Below, one piece after another: positions 8,787-18,556 of a DNA stretch of 64,000 nt. This stretch comes from Acididesulfobacillus acetoxydans (GTDB lineage: Bacteria; Bacillota; Desulfitobacteriia; Desulfitobacteriales; Desulfitobacteriaceae). The notes below the pieces were generated by a model, which searched no databases, was not told where the DNA came from, and was given only the letters and a program-made list of their open reading frames with translations. Every line of letters begins with the position of its first letter. Position 1 is the first letter of the stretch. The stretch spans positions 4,154,001 through 4,218,000 of the forward strand of contig NZ_LR746496.1 of assembly GCF_902729405.1 (NCBI RefSeq), written 5' to 3'. The translations under genes and the position numbers were made by a program.

Positions 8787-10058
8787 TCAACTATCCAAAG
8801 AAAGTATATCCCTGTAGATGGAAGTCAACCTTCGAGTATTTTCTGTTCGGTCATACGTTTTCCCGGCGCGCTGCTTCGCCTTACTCGACATTTCCAGCGC
8901 AAGTTGGTCATCCGCAAAAATCTCACACACATAATGCGCCAACATGTATGAAGCGTCCGCCTGATAGAGGAAACCCTCTTTCCGGTGTGTCAGCATATCC
9001 GGGACCCCGCCCACGTGAGAGACCACACAGGGCACACCAAGGGCCATGGCTTCACCAAGGGAGTTGGGCGAGTTCTCAATGCTTGACGGAGAAACAAACA
9101 CGTGGGCCTGCAAATAACGGGTGCACATTTGTTGCTCATCGAGGAGTCCAGTAAATGACACTTTATGCTGAAGGTTATATCTCTTGGTGAGCTCCTTAAT
9201 GTACTTCCCATAAGACGACGTTTTGAGCTTGTCTCTCAGTGTCTCTGCCCTGGTTACATCCTGCCCACCCACATAGAGCTTCGCATCGGGGAAACGCTCA
9301 AGTATTAATGGCATTGCTTCCAGCATAAAATGGAGGCCTTTAATAGGATAGGAGCCCTGGCTGACGAAAATTGCATACCTCTCGCAGCGGTTGATATCCC
9401 AGGTATGCTTATAAAATTCTTCTCTGAGAATTTCATTGCAGAAGTGGTACTGCGCGGCCGGGTTAATTTGAGAGACGCAGGCCTTATCCCATGTCGTACG
9501 ACCTATGACGTGTCTGACCTTTCGCAATGCTTCTATTTCATGCTTCCCCCGCTTTGCGAACTTACTTTGCTGTTGCTTTAGATTATCCTGCTTCAAAAAG
9601 TCCCTGAAAGTAAAGCGATTTTGAACGAACGAGGGCAAGTTGGTCATATAGTGCTTAGCATACACAGACACGAGTCCTTGAATTGATATTACGACGTCTA
9701 TGTCCTGGTCTATGCAGACGTTTACCATAGCCAGTGAATGCGCGTATTCGGTGCCGAAAATGTGGACAATGTCGGGCTTGACCCGGCCAATTATCTTCTC
9801 AAGTTGTCGCTCACCGCTTCGATCACTTAGCTGTGCGAGAGATACTGACGGAATGGCATAAAAGTCTATTGCTGCACCCCGCAGCGCTAAAGCGTCTTTC
9901 AATCCCGTTTTTGGGAAACCAATTGACAGTTCTATACCAGGCTGTCTGACCAGTAATGCTGATGCATTTACGAGCCATCCTCCGAAAGGTGTGGCTCCCT
10001 CGTTCAGCAGCAGACTTACTTCAGGCAGTGCTACATTCACGAGCCAAGATACCTTCAT
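8787..10058 (-). CDS. Family 4 glycosyltransferase
   Basis: GT-B fold enzyme of 423 residues. The N-terminal acceptor domain contains GRVKPDIVHIFGTEYAHSL. The C-terminal domain has FVSQGSYPIKGLHFMLEAMP, KLYVGGQD and the diagnostic GT4 donor block SSIENSPNSLGEAMALGVPC with VVSHVGG. It probably adds one sugar to the lipid-linked repeat on the cytoplasmic side. Its start overlaps the stop of the polymerase gene by 4 nt (ATGA), so the two are translationally coupled. Donor specificity is not predictable. Confidence 0.87.
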   Translation of the reverse strand: MKVSWLVNVALPEVSLLLNEGATPFGGWLVNASALLVRQPGIELSIGFPKTGLKDALALRGAAIDFYAIPSVSLAQLSDRSGERQLEKIIGRVKPDIVHIFGTEYAHSLAMVNVCIDQDIDVVISIQGLVSVYAKHYMTNLPSFVQNRFTFRDFLKQDNLKQQQSKFAKRGKHEIEALRKVRHVIGRTTWDKACVSQINPAAQYHFCNEILREEFYKHTWDINRCERYAIFVSQGSYPIKGLHFMLEAMPLILERFPDAKLYVGGQDVTRAETLRDKLKTSSYGKYIKELTKRYNLQHKVSFTGLLDEQQMCTRYLQAHVFVSPSSIENSPNSLGEAMALGVPCVVSHVGGVPDMLTHRKEGFLYQADASYMLAHYVCEIFADDQLALEMSSKAKQRAGKTYDRTENTRRLTSIYRDILSLDS

Positions 10059-11317
10059 AGCGGATCCTCCTCAAGCGGGACTGCCAGTGGCTGCCTCGAG
10101 ACGCACACGGGCGGATTGGCATCCCCCTTGCTAAGAGAACTTATAATACCCGAAATAAAGCAAAAGCCGCAAAAAAACAGAACGTTCGCCTCCATAACGG
10201 GCTCGACCATAAAAGTTAGAAAAAAGCCACAAAGTATAGCAGTTAGTAAGTATTTCAGGTAGGACGATAGGTCTTGGTTCCTAAGTATCTTGAAGTATCC
10301 CCTTATTGTCCGCAAAGAAAAGACCAGAAGCAAAAGAAACGGGAATACGCCTGTTGTCCATCCAACGTCCAGCCAGAGGTTGTGTGCATAGTCTAGGTTT
10401 AGCCGTGCTTGTTTTCCACCAAGCGGGTAGGAAAACATCCCTTTGAATGCCTCCCCCCATGCGGTAAATCTTGGATCATTGGTTAGGCTCATGCCAGTCA
10501 AACGCTGAAATGCGCTTGATTCCAGCCACATCGTCTTCAGGTTAAATAGATTAATATTGAATAGAAATATTAATGCAATGGCAATAAAGATATATAGCGA
10601 CGCTGTTTTGACGTTTTTCCTCGCGGAATTCAGTCTCATCTGTATTACGTACACGGAGACCACGGATAATACTGCGACTATTAGCCCTGTCCTATCTGCA
10701 AATGCCAAGGACGCATATAAAGAAAGCAGAAAGATCAATGCGTTTAAGCCCTTCAAAAGAATGTTCGTCGTCTTTATAAATAAGACACCTGATAAGGCAA
10801 TCCCTAGGCTAACATAAATGCCTACACCTGTTGCCGATATTTTGGTATCTCCAAACAATGGATTTAATCCAACGCGAGAATTGAAGCCGTCGAATGTGCT
10901 GCCGTAAAAATGTGTGGTGTAGAGAACGGTTGAAATCCCTACTATTGCAAAACCTATAATAACAACGTAGAAAAAATACATTATCCTTTTTTTCTCTTTA
11001 ATCCTCCCAACAAATATTAAGCCAAAAATGTATAGTATTAAAGGATACGTTAGATAGTCCACAAACGTTTTATTATTAATAAATTGATAACTAAGTTGTA
11101 GAATTGAGGTCAATAAGTCAAATGAAAGCAGCACCCAAAACCCGATGTCGTTTAGAATGGCGTTGGTAATTCTTTTGTTAGGTATCATTGCAACGATATA
11201 TACCGACAAAACCATTAAGCCGAGTATTCCCCTGTGAAACGGATTTAAGAAAATAAAGGCTGACACCAATAGAAAGAATGATGTGTACTTGGGAACGGCG
11301 TTTCCTTCTAACCGCAT
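10055..11317 (-). CDS. wzy: Wzy-type O-antigen/exopolysaccharide polymerase (420 aa)
   Basis: A polytopic membrane protein with about ten helices and a large extracytoplasmic loop. The C-terminal part carries DYAHNLWLDVGWTTGVFPF, the H-N-x-W/D pattern found in the WaaL/Wzy (PF04932-type) family. Start ATG at 11317 is preceded by AAAGGGGATATT. It joins flipped repeat units on the outer face of the membrane. Codon use is more AT-rich in the first half than in the neighbouring sugar-nucleotide genes, as is common for serotype-specific genes that move between strains. Ligase rather than polymerase activity cannot be excluded from sequence. Confidence 0.82.
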   Translation of the reverse strand: MRLEGNAVPKYTSFFLLVSAFIFLNPFHRGILGLMVLSVYIVAMIPNKRITNAILNDIGFWVLLSFDLLTSILQLSYQFINNKTFVDYLTYPLILYIFGLIFVGRIKEKKRIMYFFYVVIIGFAIVGISTVLYTTHFYGSTFDGFNSRVGLNPLFGDTKISATGVGIYVSLGIALSGVLFIKTTNILLKGLNALIFLLSLYASLAFADRTGLIVAVLSVVSVYVIQMRLNSARKNVKTASLYIFIAIALIFLFNINLFNLKTMWLESSAFQRLTGMSLTNDPRFTAWGEAFKGMFSYPLGGKQARLNLDYAHNLWLDVGWTTGVFPFLLLLVFSLRTIRGYFKILRNQDLSSYLKYLLTAILCGFFLTFMVEPVMEANVLFFCGFCFISGIISSLSKGDANPPVCVSRQPLAVPLEEDPL

Positions 11318-11339
11318 AATATCCCCTTTCTAACGCAAT

Positions 11340-12551
11340 CTACCCATTAATTGTTTCAATTAGCTCTATAATCCTTTTTCCTTGCACAGCACAGTTTCTC
11401 TTCTCTATCACAAATTCCCGCGCCTTACGCCCAAACTCATCCAGCTCAGCCTTCGGTTTCTTACAGATCTCTACTATACTGTTTGCGACATCGCTTGGTT
11501 GATTCCCACCAATATAATACAAACAGGGATCGTACTCGTCAGGCATTCCTTCCAATTTATACATAAGTACGGGCCTTCCAGAAAGCATATACTCCATGGT
11601 CTTTGACGGAAAAGAGTATTTAGTATATTCCTCATCATTGGTTCTTGGATTTATTAGCACTGTAGCCCTTCGTTGCAATTTGCGAATCTCTTTTTGAGAT
11701 ACAAAACCAAAATACCTTATCCGACTATCGCGCTTGCTCGCATCAACAATAGTCTTCTCCGCTTCTCCGGATCCGCAAATCCACAGCTCATAGTTTTCTC
11801 CACGTATCAGGCTGAATCCGTTTATTAGGTTCATAATCCCATATACAAAATTTAGGGTCCCTGTATATAGGACTGTTTTCTTGTCACTGCTGCCAGCGCC
11901 GTAATCGGCACAACGCTCAACGTCTACAAGACCTTCCACAACGATGTATGGTTTCTTTCCGACATTCAAGGGCTTTCTCATCTGCTCGGTCAATATTACA
12001 AAGCTATCGATCCGTTTCAATAAGGCGTAGATCAGTTTATTATTAATTGTTCTCAAAAGCTTCTTTATCCGGCTATTCGAGGATGCTAGATCGTAAAATT
12101 CCGGGAGATCAGTTACAACCAAGGTGACATTCACCCCGTCTGGCACGTGTCTTACAGCGTATAGGAACGGCAGATAGGTCGAGTAGACTATGATGCTTTT
12201 TTTGTCACCGTTGACAGTGGAAAGCCATCTTCTAACAGCCCTTTCACTCGCTATGGCTCTCATGGCTTGTTTAAGGACAGGGAGATTAATGCAACCTATT
12301 TCCAAATCTTTTGCTCCCTCTGAGTGCGTCCATCGTTCCCCTGGTAGAAGAGCATCCTTAAAATATCTAGGATAGGTACCGACGGGAAGAACGTTGACAA
12401 TGTCCACTGGTCTGGAAAGATTCCTTTCGAGACCCTTTATTAGGTTCCATTGGAAGATATTTACCGCTGCCGGCAGACCTATTCTGCTTTTCCGCATCAG
12501 GGCCTCTTCTTCCTTCTCATTGAACAAGCATCCCAGAAACAGCACTTCCAT
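11340..12551 (-). CDS. Glycosyltransferase (GT4-like, 403 aa)
   Basis: GT-B fold enzyme. VLYTGTLNFVYGIMNLINGF marks the start of the donor domain, followed by YELWICGSGEAEKTIVDA, RIRYFGFVSQKEIRKLQRRA and the donor-binding stretch PSKTMEYMLSGRPVLMYKLE. The usual E-x7-E motif is modified, as in the GT4 relatives acting in capsule clusters. Start ATG 12551 is preceded by GGGAGATTAACTGTC. It lies 22 nt upstream of the polymerase gene. The first residues (MEVLFLGCLFNEKEEEAL) resemble other exopolysaccharide transferases. Donor and linkage are unknown. Confidence 0.8.
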   Translation of the reverse strand: MEVLFLGCLFNEKEEEALMRKSRIGLPAAVNIFQWNLIKGLERNLSRPVDIVNVLPVGTYPRYFKDALLPGERWTHSEGAKDLEIGCINLPVLKQAMRAIASERAVRRWLSTVNGDKKSIIVYSTYLPFLYAVRHVPDGVNVTLVVTDLPEFYDLASSNSRIKKLLRTINNKLIYALLKRIDSFVILTEQMRKPLNVGKKPYIVVEGLVDVERCADYGAGSSDKKTVLYTGTLNFVYGIMNLINGFSLIRGENYELWICGSGEAEKTIVDASKRDSRIRYFGFVSQKEIRKLQRRATVLINPRTNDEEYTKYSFPSKTMEYMLSGRPVLMYKLEGMPDEYDPCLYYIGGNQPSDVANSIVEICKKPKAELDEFGRKAREFVIEKRNCAVQGKRIIELIETING

Positions 12552-12599
12552 GACAGTTAATCTCCCTGCTTCTTCTCACGTTTAATCACGTATACAGTA

Positions 12600-13838
12600 T
12601 TAAGTCCCGAGCCCCCTAACACGTTCTTTTTCGTCAAGGTTCCTGTATACCTCCACGTACGCATCAAAACGCTCACTCTTGCGGAAATTCACTTCCACCC
12701 GTTGGCGGCAGCTCTCCGAGTAATGACTCTTTCCCTTGGCCCTCACCTTCTCGATACATCCCACGAGACCCTGAATATTATCCGGCCTGACAACGTACCC
12801 ACACCCTTCCATCACTATCTCCGTTCCCGGGGTTGAATCAAAGACTATCGCAGGTGTTCCACAAGCCAGCGCTTCTGCGGTGACTAACCCGAACGTTTCC
12901 TCGACCGAGGCATTCACAAACACGTCCGCTGCCGAATACACCTCGGCCAACTCATTGACATCCGACGTCCGTCTTATCCCGATGACGTTAGCCGGCAATT
13001 TCGCCATCTGCTTCTCACTCAGTCCCACCAGTACTATTTTGCACGTGTCGTCGATTCTCTTTGACAGCTCTATAAAACTGCTAAACCCCTTTCTCTCGCT
13101 CCAAGTGCTCGCGACCCCGAGAATGACGAAGCTTTTTCCCAGTCCGTACTTTCTGCGCGCCGGCTCCCCATCGACGGGTTTAAACACCTCTGTGTCAATC
13201 CCATTGTTGATAACCTTAATCGGATACTTGGCCAAGAAAGATTTCGCAACCAAGTCTGCCAGCCACTGCGAAGGGGTAACAATGACCGTATTCTCCAATC
13301 CGGTAAACAGTTCCTTCTTTTTCTCATAATTTCGCCGTGAATTGTCTAGCAGGTTACTCGCCGGATAAGTGCGCTTCTGCGGACAGGTATGGCAGCCTTC
13401 GCGCCAGCGTTCACACTGCGCATAGCTAAAATGGGCGCAGTGCCCGGTGAAGCTCCAGCAGTCGTGCAAAGTCCAGATCACGGGCTTACGGGCTTCGCGA
13501 AGATACTCAAATAGTACACGGACGTTCAGATAGTAGCCGTGGAGGTTGTGCAAGTGGATGACATCGGGATCGATCTCTCTAATCCGCCGGATGAGTTTCC
13601 TCGTCGCCCGTCCGGATCCCCAGAGACCATGCCGGTCAAAAAGCCGGGTCAAGCCGCCATGAACGATGTAGTCCAGTTTCCTGCCCACTCTCAAAGTGTG
13701 ATCGTTTTCCGCCAACGCCTCCCTGCCATAGGCGATATAGCTCTCTATCCCCTTTGCCCGGAGCGTCGTGTCCAGGTCGGTCACGATGCGGCCGGTGCTG
13801 CCGAAGCCGGAGACAGAATTGATCTGAAGTACTTTCAT
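12600..13838 (-). CDS. Family 4 glycosyltransferase with Cys-rich insert
   Basis: A 412-residue GT-B enzyme. The N-terminus MKVLQINSVSGFGSTGRIV holds the acceptor-side glycine-rich loop. A cluster around residues 130-155 (HDCWSFTGHCAHF, CERWREGCHTCP) has five cysteines and two histidines and is typical of a GT4 subgroup (WcaC-like). It may bind zinc. The C-terminal domain has GVASTWSERKGF and VEETFGLVTAEALACGTPA. The gene is separated from capG by about 140 bp that holds an IS-like palindromic repeat, so expression may drop at this point in the operon. Confidence 0.87.
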   Translation of the reverse strand: MKVLQINSVSGFGSTGRIVTDLDTTLRAKGIESYIAYGREALAENDHTLRVGRKLDYIVHGGLTRLFDRHGLWGSGRATRKLIRRIREIDPDVIHLHNLHGYYLNVRVLFEYLREARKPVIWTLHDCWSFTGHCAHFSYAQCERWREGCHTCPQKRTYPASNLLDNSRRNYEKKKELFTGLENTVIVTPSQWLADLVAKSFLAKYPIKVINNGIDTEVFKPVDGEPARRKYGLGKSFVILGVASTWSERKGFSSFIELSKRIDDTCKIVLVGLSEKQMAKLPANVIGIRRTSDVNELAEVYSAADVFVNASVEETFGLVTAEALACGTPAIVFDSTPGTEIVMEGCGYVVRPDNIQGLVGCIEKVRAKGKSHYSESCRQRVEVNFRKSERFDAYVEVYRNLDEKERVRGLGT

Positions 13839-13919
13839 AGAGTGCCTTTCTTAGCCTTTTTTTGCTTCCAAAGCTTTCGACAGCCGCCGCGAAGTCTGCC
13901 GTCTGAATGATTCCTCACC

Positions 13920-13968
13920 GAATGCTTCGCGCGGAAGCCCCCGGCTTCAGACGGCTTTAGGCATGGGG
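13920..13968. repeat. IS200/IS605-like palindromic relic, copy 1
   Basis: A 49-bp stretch recurs with a few mismatches at 35834-35882. It holds overlapping palindromes, GCTTCgcgcgGAAGC and GAAGCcccccgGCTTC, that share one arm and can form alternative hairpins, as IS200/IS605 ends do. No transposase remains here. Confidence 0.55.
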
Positions 13969-13980
13969 TGATTGACCATG

Positions 13981-15108
13981 TCACCTCTTGCCCCAGATGA
14001 CCCTATCCACAATCTTCGCATAGCTCTGCACAATTTTAACCACCTTCACCGAGACATTCTCATCCACATAGTCCGGGGCCAAGACCGTGGGCTCCTGATT
14101 CTCCTGCATGGCCCTGGCCAGTTCCACGGCCTGCTCCACCTCCTCGGCACGGATGCCGCCGATCAGCACGGTCCCCTTGTCCAGGACCTCGGGCCGCTCG
14201 GTGGAAGTCCTGAGCAGGATCCCGGCGAAGCCCAAGACAGCGCTCTCCTCGGAGAGCGTGCCACTGTCGGAGAGCACGCAGAAAGCCTCCCGCTGCAGCT
14301 TGTTATAGTCGAGGAAACCAAAGGGCGGCAAGTTCCGGACCAGAGGATGAAACTTAAAACCTCGCTCGGCGATAAACTTCCTGCTCCGGGGATGAGTGGA
14401 GTAGATGATCGGCAGGCCGTAACGCTCCGCGATATTGTTTATTGCGCTCATGAGAGAGAGAAAGCTGCTTTCCCGGTCGATATTTTCCTCCCGGTGAGCC
14501 GAGAGCAAAATGTAGTGATCCGGCTCAAGACCCAATCTCTCCAGGACATCACTCCCTTCGATCCTTTCTTTCTGCTTCTGCAGCACTTCGGGCATGGGCG
14601 AACCGGTAACGAAAATGTGCTCTCTGCGAATGCCTTCAGCCAAAAGATAGCGCCGCGAATGCTCCGTATAGGCCAAGTTAATATCCGAGATATGGTCCAC
14701 GATCTTGCGGTTAATTTCTTCCGGCACGTTCTGATCAAAGCAACGGTTGCCCGCTTCCATGTGAAAGATCGGCACTTTGAGGCGTTTGGCGGAAATGGCG
14801 GAGAGCGCCGAATTGGTATCTCCGAGAATGAGCAGGGCATCCGGTTTTTCCCTTTGCAGGACCTCATAAGACCTGGCAATAATGTTCCCCATCGTCTCCC
14901 CGAGATGGGATCCGACCGTTTCCAGATAATGATCCGGCGCTCTCAGGCCTAACTCCTCGAAGAAGACCTGGTTCAGGGTATAGTCCCAGTTCTGTCCGGT
15001 ATGGACGAGCACATGCTCAAAGTAGCGGTCACAGGCCTTGAGCACTTCCGACAGCCGGATGATTTCCGGCCGCGTGCCCAGGATGGTCATTAACTTGAGT
15101 TTTTTCAT
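13981..15108 (-). CDS. capG: UDP-GlcNAc 2-epimerase-type enzyme, CapG/FnlC (UDP-L-FucNAc synthesis)
   Basis: A 375-residue cytosolic enzyme of the WecB fold. It begins MTILGTRPEIIRLSEVL and has LILGDTNSALSAI, HMEAGNRCFDQNVPEE and LSDSGTLSEESAVLGF, the donor-binding blocks of non-hydrolysing epimerases. The motif HMEAGNRCFDQNVPEEINR is the form found in the Cap5G/WbjD/FnlC branch, which epimerises C2 as the last step to UDP-N-acetyl-L-fucosamine, rather than in plain WecB (HxEAGLRTxD). The genes for the two earlier steps, capF and capE, sit directly upstream in order, which supports this reading. The start is 9 nt after the capF stop. Confidence 0.88.
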   Translation of the reverse strand: MKKLKLMTILGTRPEIIRLSEVLKACDRYFEHVLVHTGQNWDYTLNQVFFEELGLRAPDHYLETVGSHLGETMGNIIARSYEVLQREKPDALLILGDTNSALSAISAKRLKVPIFHMEAGNRCFDQNVPEEINRKIVDHISDINLAYTEHSRRYLLAEGIRREHIFVTGSPMPEVLQKQKERIEGSDVLERLGLEPDHYILLSAHREENIDRESSFLSLMSAINNIAERYGLPIIYSTHPRSRKFIAERGFKFHPLVRNLPPFGFLDYNKLQREAFCVLSDSGTLSEESAVLGFAGILLRTSTERPEVLDKGTVLIGGIRAEEVEQAVELARAMQENQEPTVLAPDYVDENVSVKVVKIVQSYAKIVDRVIWGKR

Positions 15109-15116
15109 GTCTGTGC

Positions 15117-16253
15117 TCAGACCCCCGCAAACATCGTATCCGGCTTGTCCGGATCAAAAGGTTCGTTGGCCCACATGATCGTTACCATATCCGTGTCACC
15201 AAGGTTTTCAATGTTGTGAGTATAGCCCGGGGGAATGTCCACAACTTCCAGTTTATTCCCGCTGACGAAGTACTCCAATACCTTTGGACTGTCTATCCGG
15301 CGGAAGCGGATCACTCCCTTGCCGCTGACGACCAAAAACTTTTCGCTTTTAGTGTGATGCCAGTGGTTGCCTTTGGTGATGCCCGCCTTGGCAATGTTGA
15401 CAGACACCTGCCCCCTGTCCGGAGTTTTGATAAACTCGGTGAAGGATCCACGCGCATCCGTGTTCATTTTCAAAGGATAACTGAATCCGTCTTCCGGCAG
15501 GTAGCTCAAGTAAGTGCTGTACAGCTTCTTGGCAAACTCGTCCGCCAGGTCGGGAACACTGAGACTTTCGCGGCCCGCTTGGAAGGAATAGAGGAGAGAG
15601 GCAATAATTCCCAGCTTCACGGGGTAGCCGGGCCGGACAACCCAATGTTCCGGGACCGACGACCTTGGGCTGGGGAGCGCAGGCTCAAACCCTCCTCTCA
15701 TTTGACGAACAAACTCGCTGACGACGTCATCGATGTAAACCAGATTTATGGTAGCGTCCGGATCGCTGATCGTGATAGGCAAACCGTTGGCAATGTTGTG
15801 GCAGAATGTCGCCACGACACTATTGTAGTTCGGCCGGCACCATTTGCCAAACACGTTCGTCAAGCGGTAGATGAAGACCTCTGCCCCGGTATCCTCATTG
15901 TATCTTAATACCGCCTCCTCCGCACTTCTTTTACTCCTCCCATAAGGATTGTCCAGATCCGCCTGTATAGAGGATGAAAGGAGCACTGGCGTCTTCCGGT
16001 CTGACGCGCGCAGGCAGTCCACGAGTTGTTCCGTCAATCCCCGGTTTCCCCGATCAAATTCATCAAGCTCTTGGGGACGGTTGACTCCCGCTAAATGAAA
16101 GACGAAATCGGCGGCGTTCACCATGGCCTGCAGTTCCTCGCTCGTATTCTGCGCCTCAAACCTGAGAATTTCCAGGTCGCCGAGGATCCGCAGAGAGGCT
16201 ATCAGGTTACGGCCAATGAAACCATCAGCACCCGTTACAAGTACGTTTTTCAC
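15117..16253 (-). CDS. capF: Bifunctional epimerase/reductase CapF (SDR plus cupin)
   Basis: Second enzyme of UDP-L-FucNAc synthesis. It epimerises and reduces the 4-keto-6-deoxy intermediate with NADPH. Residues 1 to about 245 are a short-chain dehydrogenase domain with the nucleotide loop GADGFIGRN, AGVNRPQE and a YGRSKRSAEE catalytic Tyr-Lys. The C-terminal 130 residues form a cupin with the metal ligands HWHHTKSEKF and a downstream His in GYTHNIEN. This two-domain layout and the 378-residue length match staphylococcal Cap5F. GTG 16251-16253 is the start. It lies 7 nt after the capE stop. Confidence 0.93.
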   Translation of the reverse strand: MKNVLVTGADGFIGRNLIASLRILGDLEILRFEAQNTSEELQAMVNAADFVFHLAGVNRPQELDEFDRGNRGLTEQLVDCLRASDRKTPVLLSSSIQADLDNPYGRSKRSAEEAVLRYNEDTGAEVFIYRLTNVFGKWCRPNYNSVVATFCHNIANGLPITISDPDATINLVYIDDVVSEFVRQMRGGFEPALPSPRSSVPEHWVVRPGYPVKLGIIASLLYSFQAGRESLSVPDLADEFAKKLYSTYLSYLPEDGFSYPLKMNTDARGSFTEFIKTPDRGQVSVNIAKAGITKGNHWHHTKSEKFLVVSGKGVIRFRRIDSPKVLEYFVSGNKLEVVDIPPGYTHNIENLGDTDMVTIMWANEPFDPDKPDTMFAGV

Positions 16254-16260
16254 GTACGAT

Positions 16261-17274
16261 TCACCAACCTCTCAGTTCTTCCTGAATATAATCAAGCGAT
16301 AAAAGTAGCTCCTTAATGTCAGGGACGCCGAGACGCCAGGTGTTGTGAGAGTTGTATTCCTCACTGTGACTGACGTTTTCACTCCCGTCAAGAAAATATT
16401 TGTCATAGTTGAGATCCCTAGTATCCGCTGGAACACGGTAGTATTGACCCAAGTCTTCAGCATGGACCGCTTCCTCACGGGTCAGCAAGGTCTCATAGAG
16501 TTTTTCGCCATGGCGGGTGCCAATGATCTTTATCTCATTCTCCGCATGAAAGACTTGCTTCAATGCTTCGGCCAGGTCCCCAATCGTTGAAGCGGGTGCT
16601 TTCTGAACAAACAAGTCCCCTTGTCTGGCGTTTGTGAAGGCAAAGAGTACCAATTCCACAGCTTCATCCAAGGACATGAGATACCTCGTCATCCTAGGAT
16701 CCGTCACGCCAAGAGGCTGTCCACTCTTGATCTGCTGGACAAAGAGCGGAATAACCGAGCCCCGAGAAGCCATGACGTTGCCATAGCGCGTCGCGCAAAT
16801 CGTGGTCACGGCCGGGTCAATCGTGCGGGACTTGGCCACCGTGACCTTTTCCATCATGGCCTTCGAGATCCCCATGGCGTTGATGGGGTACACGGCCTTA
16901 TCCGTAGAGAGACAGATCACTTTCTTGACCCGATTGTGGACAGCCGCACTCAGTACGTTCTCTGTCCCCAGGATGTTGGTCTTCACCGCTTCCAACGGAA
17001 AAAACTCACAAGAGGGAACCTGTTTCAGAGCCGCGGCATGGAATACGTAGTCCGCCCCAATCATGGCGGTCGACACACTTTGGTAATCGCGGACATCGCC
17101 GATATGCCAGCTGATCTTACCGCTTGCGAACTTCTTGCGCAGGTCATCCTGTTTCTTTTCGTCCCGGGAAAAAATCCGTATCTCGCGGATGTCAGTTTCC
17201 AGAAATCGACTCAGTACTGCACAGCCAAAGGATCCGGTGCCTCCTGTGATCAACAGCGTTTTATCCTTGAACAT
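16261..17274 (-). CDS. capE: UDP-GlcNAc 4,6-dehydratase (inverting), CapE
   Basis: First enzyme of UDP-L-FucNAc synthesis. It removes water from UDP-GlcNAc and inverts C5. The 337-residue SDR protein opens LLITGGTGSFGCAV (NAD loop), has FHAAALKQVPSCEFFPLEAV, LSTDKAVYPINAMGISKAMM with the T-D-K and M-x-x-S-K catalytic set in place of the classical Y-x-x-x-K, and GTRHGEKLYETLL near the C-terminus. These are diagnostic of the PF02719 family in the short, soluble form. Its start overlaps the end of the upstream glycosyltransferase gene by 14 nt. With capF and capG it forms a three-step cassette. Confidence 0.93.
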   Translation of the reverse strand: MFKDKTLLITGGTGSFGCAVLSRFLETDIREIRIFSRDEKKQDDLRKKFASGKISWHIGDVRDYQSVSTAMIGADYVFHAAALKQVPSCEFFPLEAVKTNILGTENVLSAAVHNRVKKVICLSTDKAVYPINAMGISKAMMEKVTVAKSRTIDPAVTTICATRYGNVMASRGSVIPLFVQQIKSGQPLGVTDPRMTRYLMSLDEAVELVLFAFTNARQGDLFVQKAPASTIGDLAEALKQVFHAENEIKIIGTRHGEKLYETLLTREEAVHAEDLGQYYRVPADTRDLNYDKYFLDGSENVSHSEEYNSHNTWRLGVPDIKELLLSLDYIQEELRGW

Positions 17275-18493
17275 TTGTTTTGGCCACCTCCCCGATGTGG
17301 TTGACGATGATGTCGCAGCACTTTGAGACGTGATAGTTTTGCTCCAAGTACTCTCTCGCCTTCTTTCCCATGCACTCTCTCAGTTGACCATCGCTGGAAA
17401 ATAGATCGAGATTTTTGTTGAACGCGATCAGATCACCGCTCTTGCTCCACAGGCCGAACTTTCCTTTCGCCATGACTTCTCCAAGATCTGAAGAGGTATC
17501 GGTCGCTGCGATGATAGGCAGGGAGAGCTCCATGTAGTTAAGCAGACGCGAAGGAAAATTCGGTACGGTAAATCTCCTGTCTAAGAAGATCATGCCTACA
17601 TCACAAGCACTTAACAGCGCATTGTAATCATCCCTGGGCACAAAAGGCCGTAAAGACACATTCCGATAACCGGTCTTATCAATATGGTTCTTCAACGAGC
17701 CGTACTCCGTACCTGAACCAACTAATAAGAAGTATAGCCCCTCCCGGTCTTTATGGGACTCAAGCACCTGCATAAGAAAGTCGATCCCCTGCGGCTTGCC
17801 AAAGTTTCCACCATAGACAAAAACGACAGCGTCCTGAGGTATCCCGTAAAGTTCCCTGGTGAGTTTCTTTCCGGACCCTGATTTCTCCGCAGCCGCCGGT
17901 CTAATGCTATTCGGACAGAGTTCCACAACCTTGGGCTTCTCAAATCTATTATGGGTCACGACATACTTTACGTTGGCCCCGGACATACATCCTATGCGAT
18001 CTGACACATGGTACAGCCTCTTTTCCTTGGCTCGAAAGTACCTATGGACCACTCCACCGTCTTTCATCAAACCAATATCCACAGCGTTCTGAGGAAAGAT
18101 ATCCTTGAGCATGAGATAGGAAAGGGCTTGATCGCGTTTCTTAACATAGCGTATGACCTCCTCAAAAGTCACAGGGGGAGTGGAGTAGAGTACCAGATCG
18201 AAACGAACGTTTCTAAAATACCCACGAATCGCCGCCATGAACTGACGCTCGATGAGAAGCGTAGCCATCCCCTTTTCAATCAGGTGGGTCTTTTGCAGAT
18301 TCCACGTTCTGACCCTCAAGACATGAAGGCCACCCTCCATCCGTAGTTCCGTTCGTTTACCCTGCCTTCTTTCCCTCGCGGTAACCACATATACCTCATT
18401 GCCCCTGTCCTTTAATTCCTGGACCATGTCTGTGTATAGATTCCTATCTGCAATTGTTTCCGGGAACGCGATGGTCAGAAAGAGAATGTTCAT
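17261..18493 (-). CDS. Family 4 glycosyltransferase, WbjE/WbuB-like
   Basis: A 410-residue GT-B enzyme beginning MNILFLTIAFPETIADRNLY, with a long acceptor domain (VVTARERRQGKRTELRMEGG, LVLYSTPPVTFEEVIRY, MLKDIFPQNAVDIGLM) typical of the WbuB/WbjE group often found beside capEFG-type genes and thought to transfer N-acetyl-L-fucosamine. The donor domain has FVYGGNFGKPQGIDFLM and NFPSRLLNYMELSLPIIA. It is the gene directly upstream of capE and overlaps it by 14 nt, so FucNAc transfer is a reasonable inference, not a demonstration. Confidence 0.85.
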   Translation of the reverse strand: MNILFLTIAFPETIADRNLYTDMVQELKDRGNEVYVVTARERRQGKRTELRMEGGLHVLRVRTWNLQKTHLIEKGMATLLIERQFMAAIRGYFRNVRFDLVLYSTPPVTFEEVIRYVKKRDQALSYLMLKDIFPQNAVDIGLMKDGGVVHRYFRAKEKRLYHVSDRIGCMSGANVKYVVTHNRFEKPKVVELCPNSIRPAAAEKSGSGKKLTRELYGIPQDAVVFVYGGNFGKPQGIDFLMQVLESHKDREGLYFLLVGSGTEYGSLKNHIDKTGYRNVSLRPFVPRDDYNALLSACDVGMIFLDRRFTVPNFPSRLLNYMELSLPIIAATDTSSDLGEVMAKGKFGLWSKSGDLIAFNKNLDLFSSDGQLRECMGKKAREYLEQNYHVSKCCDIIVNHIGEVAKTNVQG

Positions 18494-18556
18494 TTAGCTC
18501 ACCTGCAACTTTTTGTTCCGTACGACGCACTATGACGAGGTCTTTGAGCACGGAAC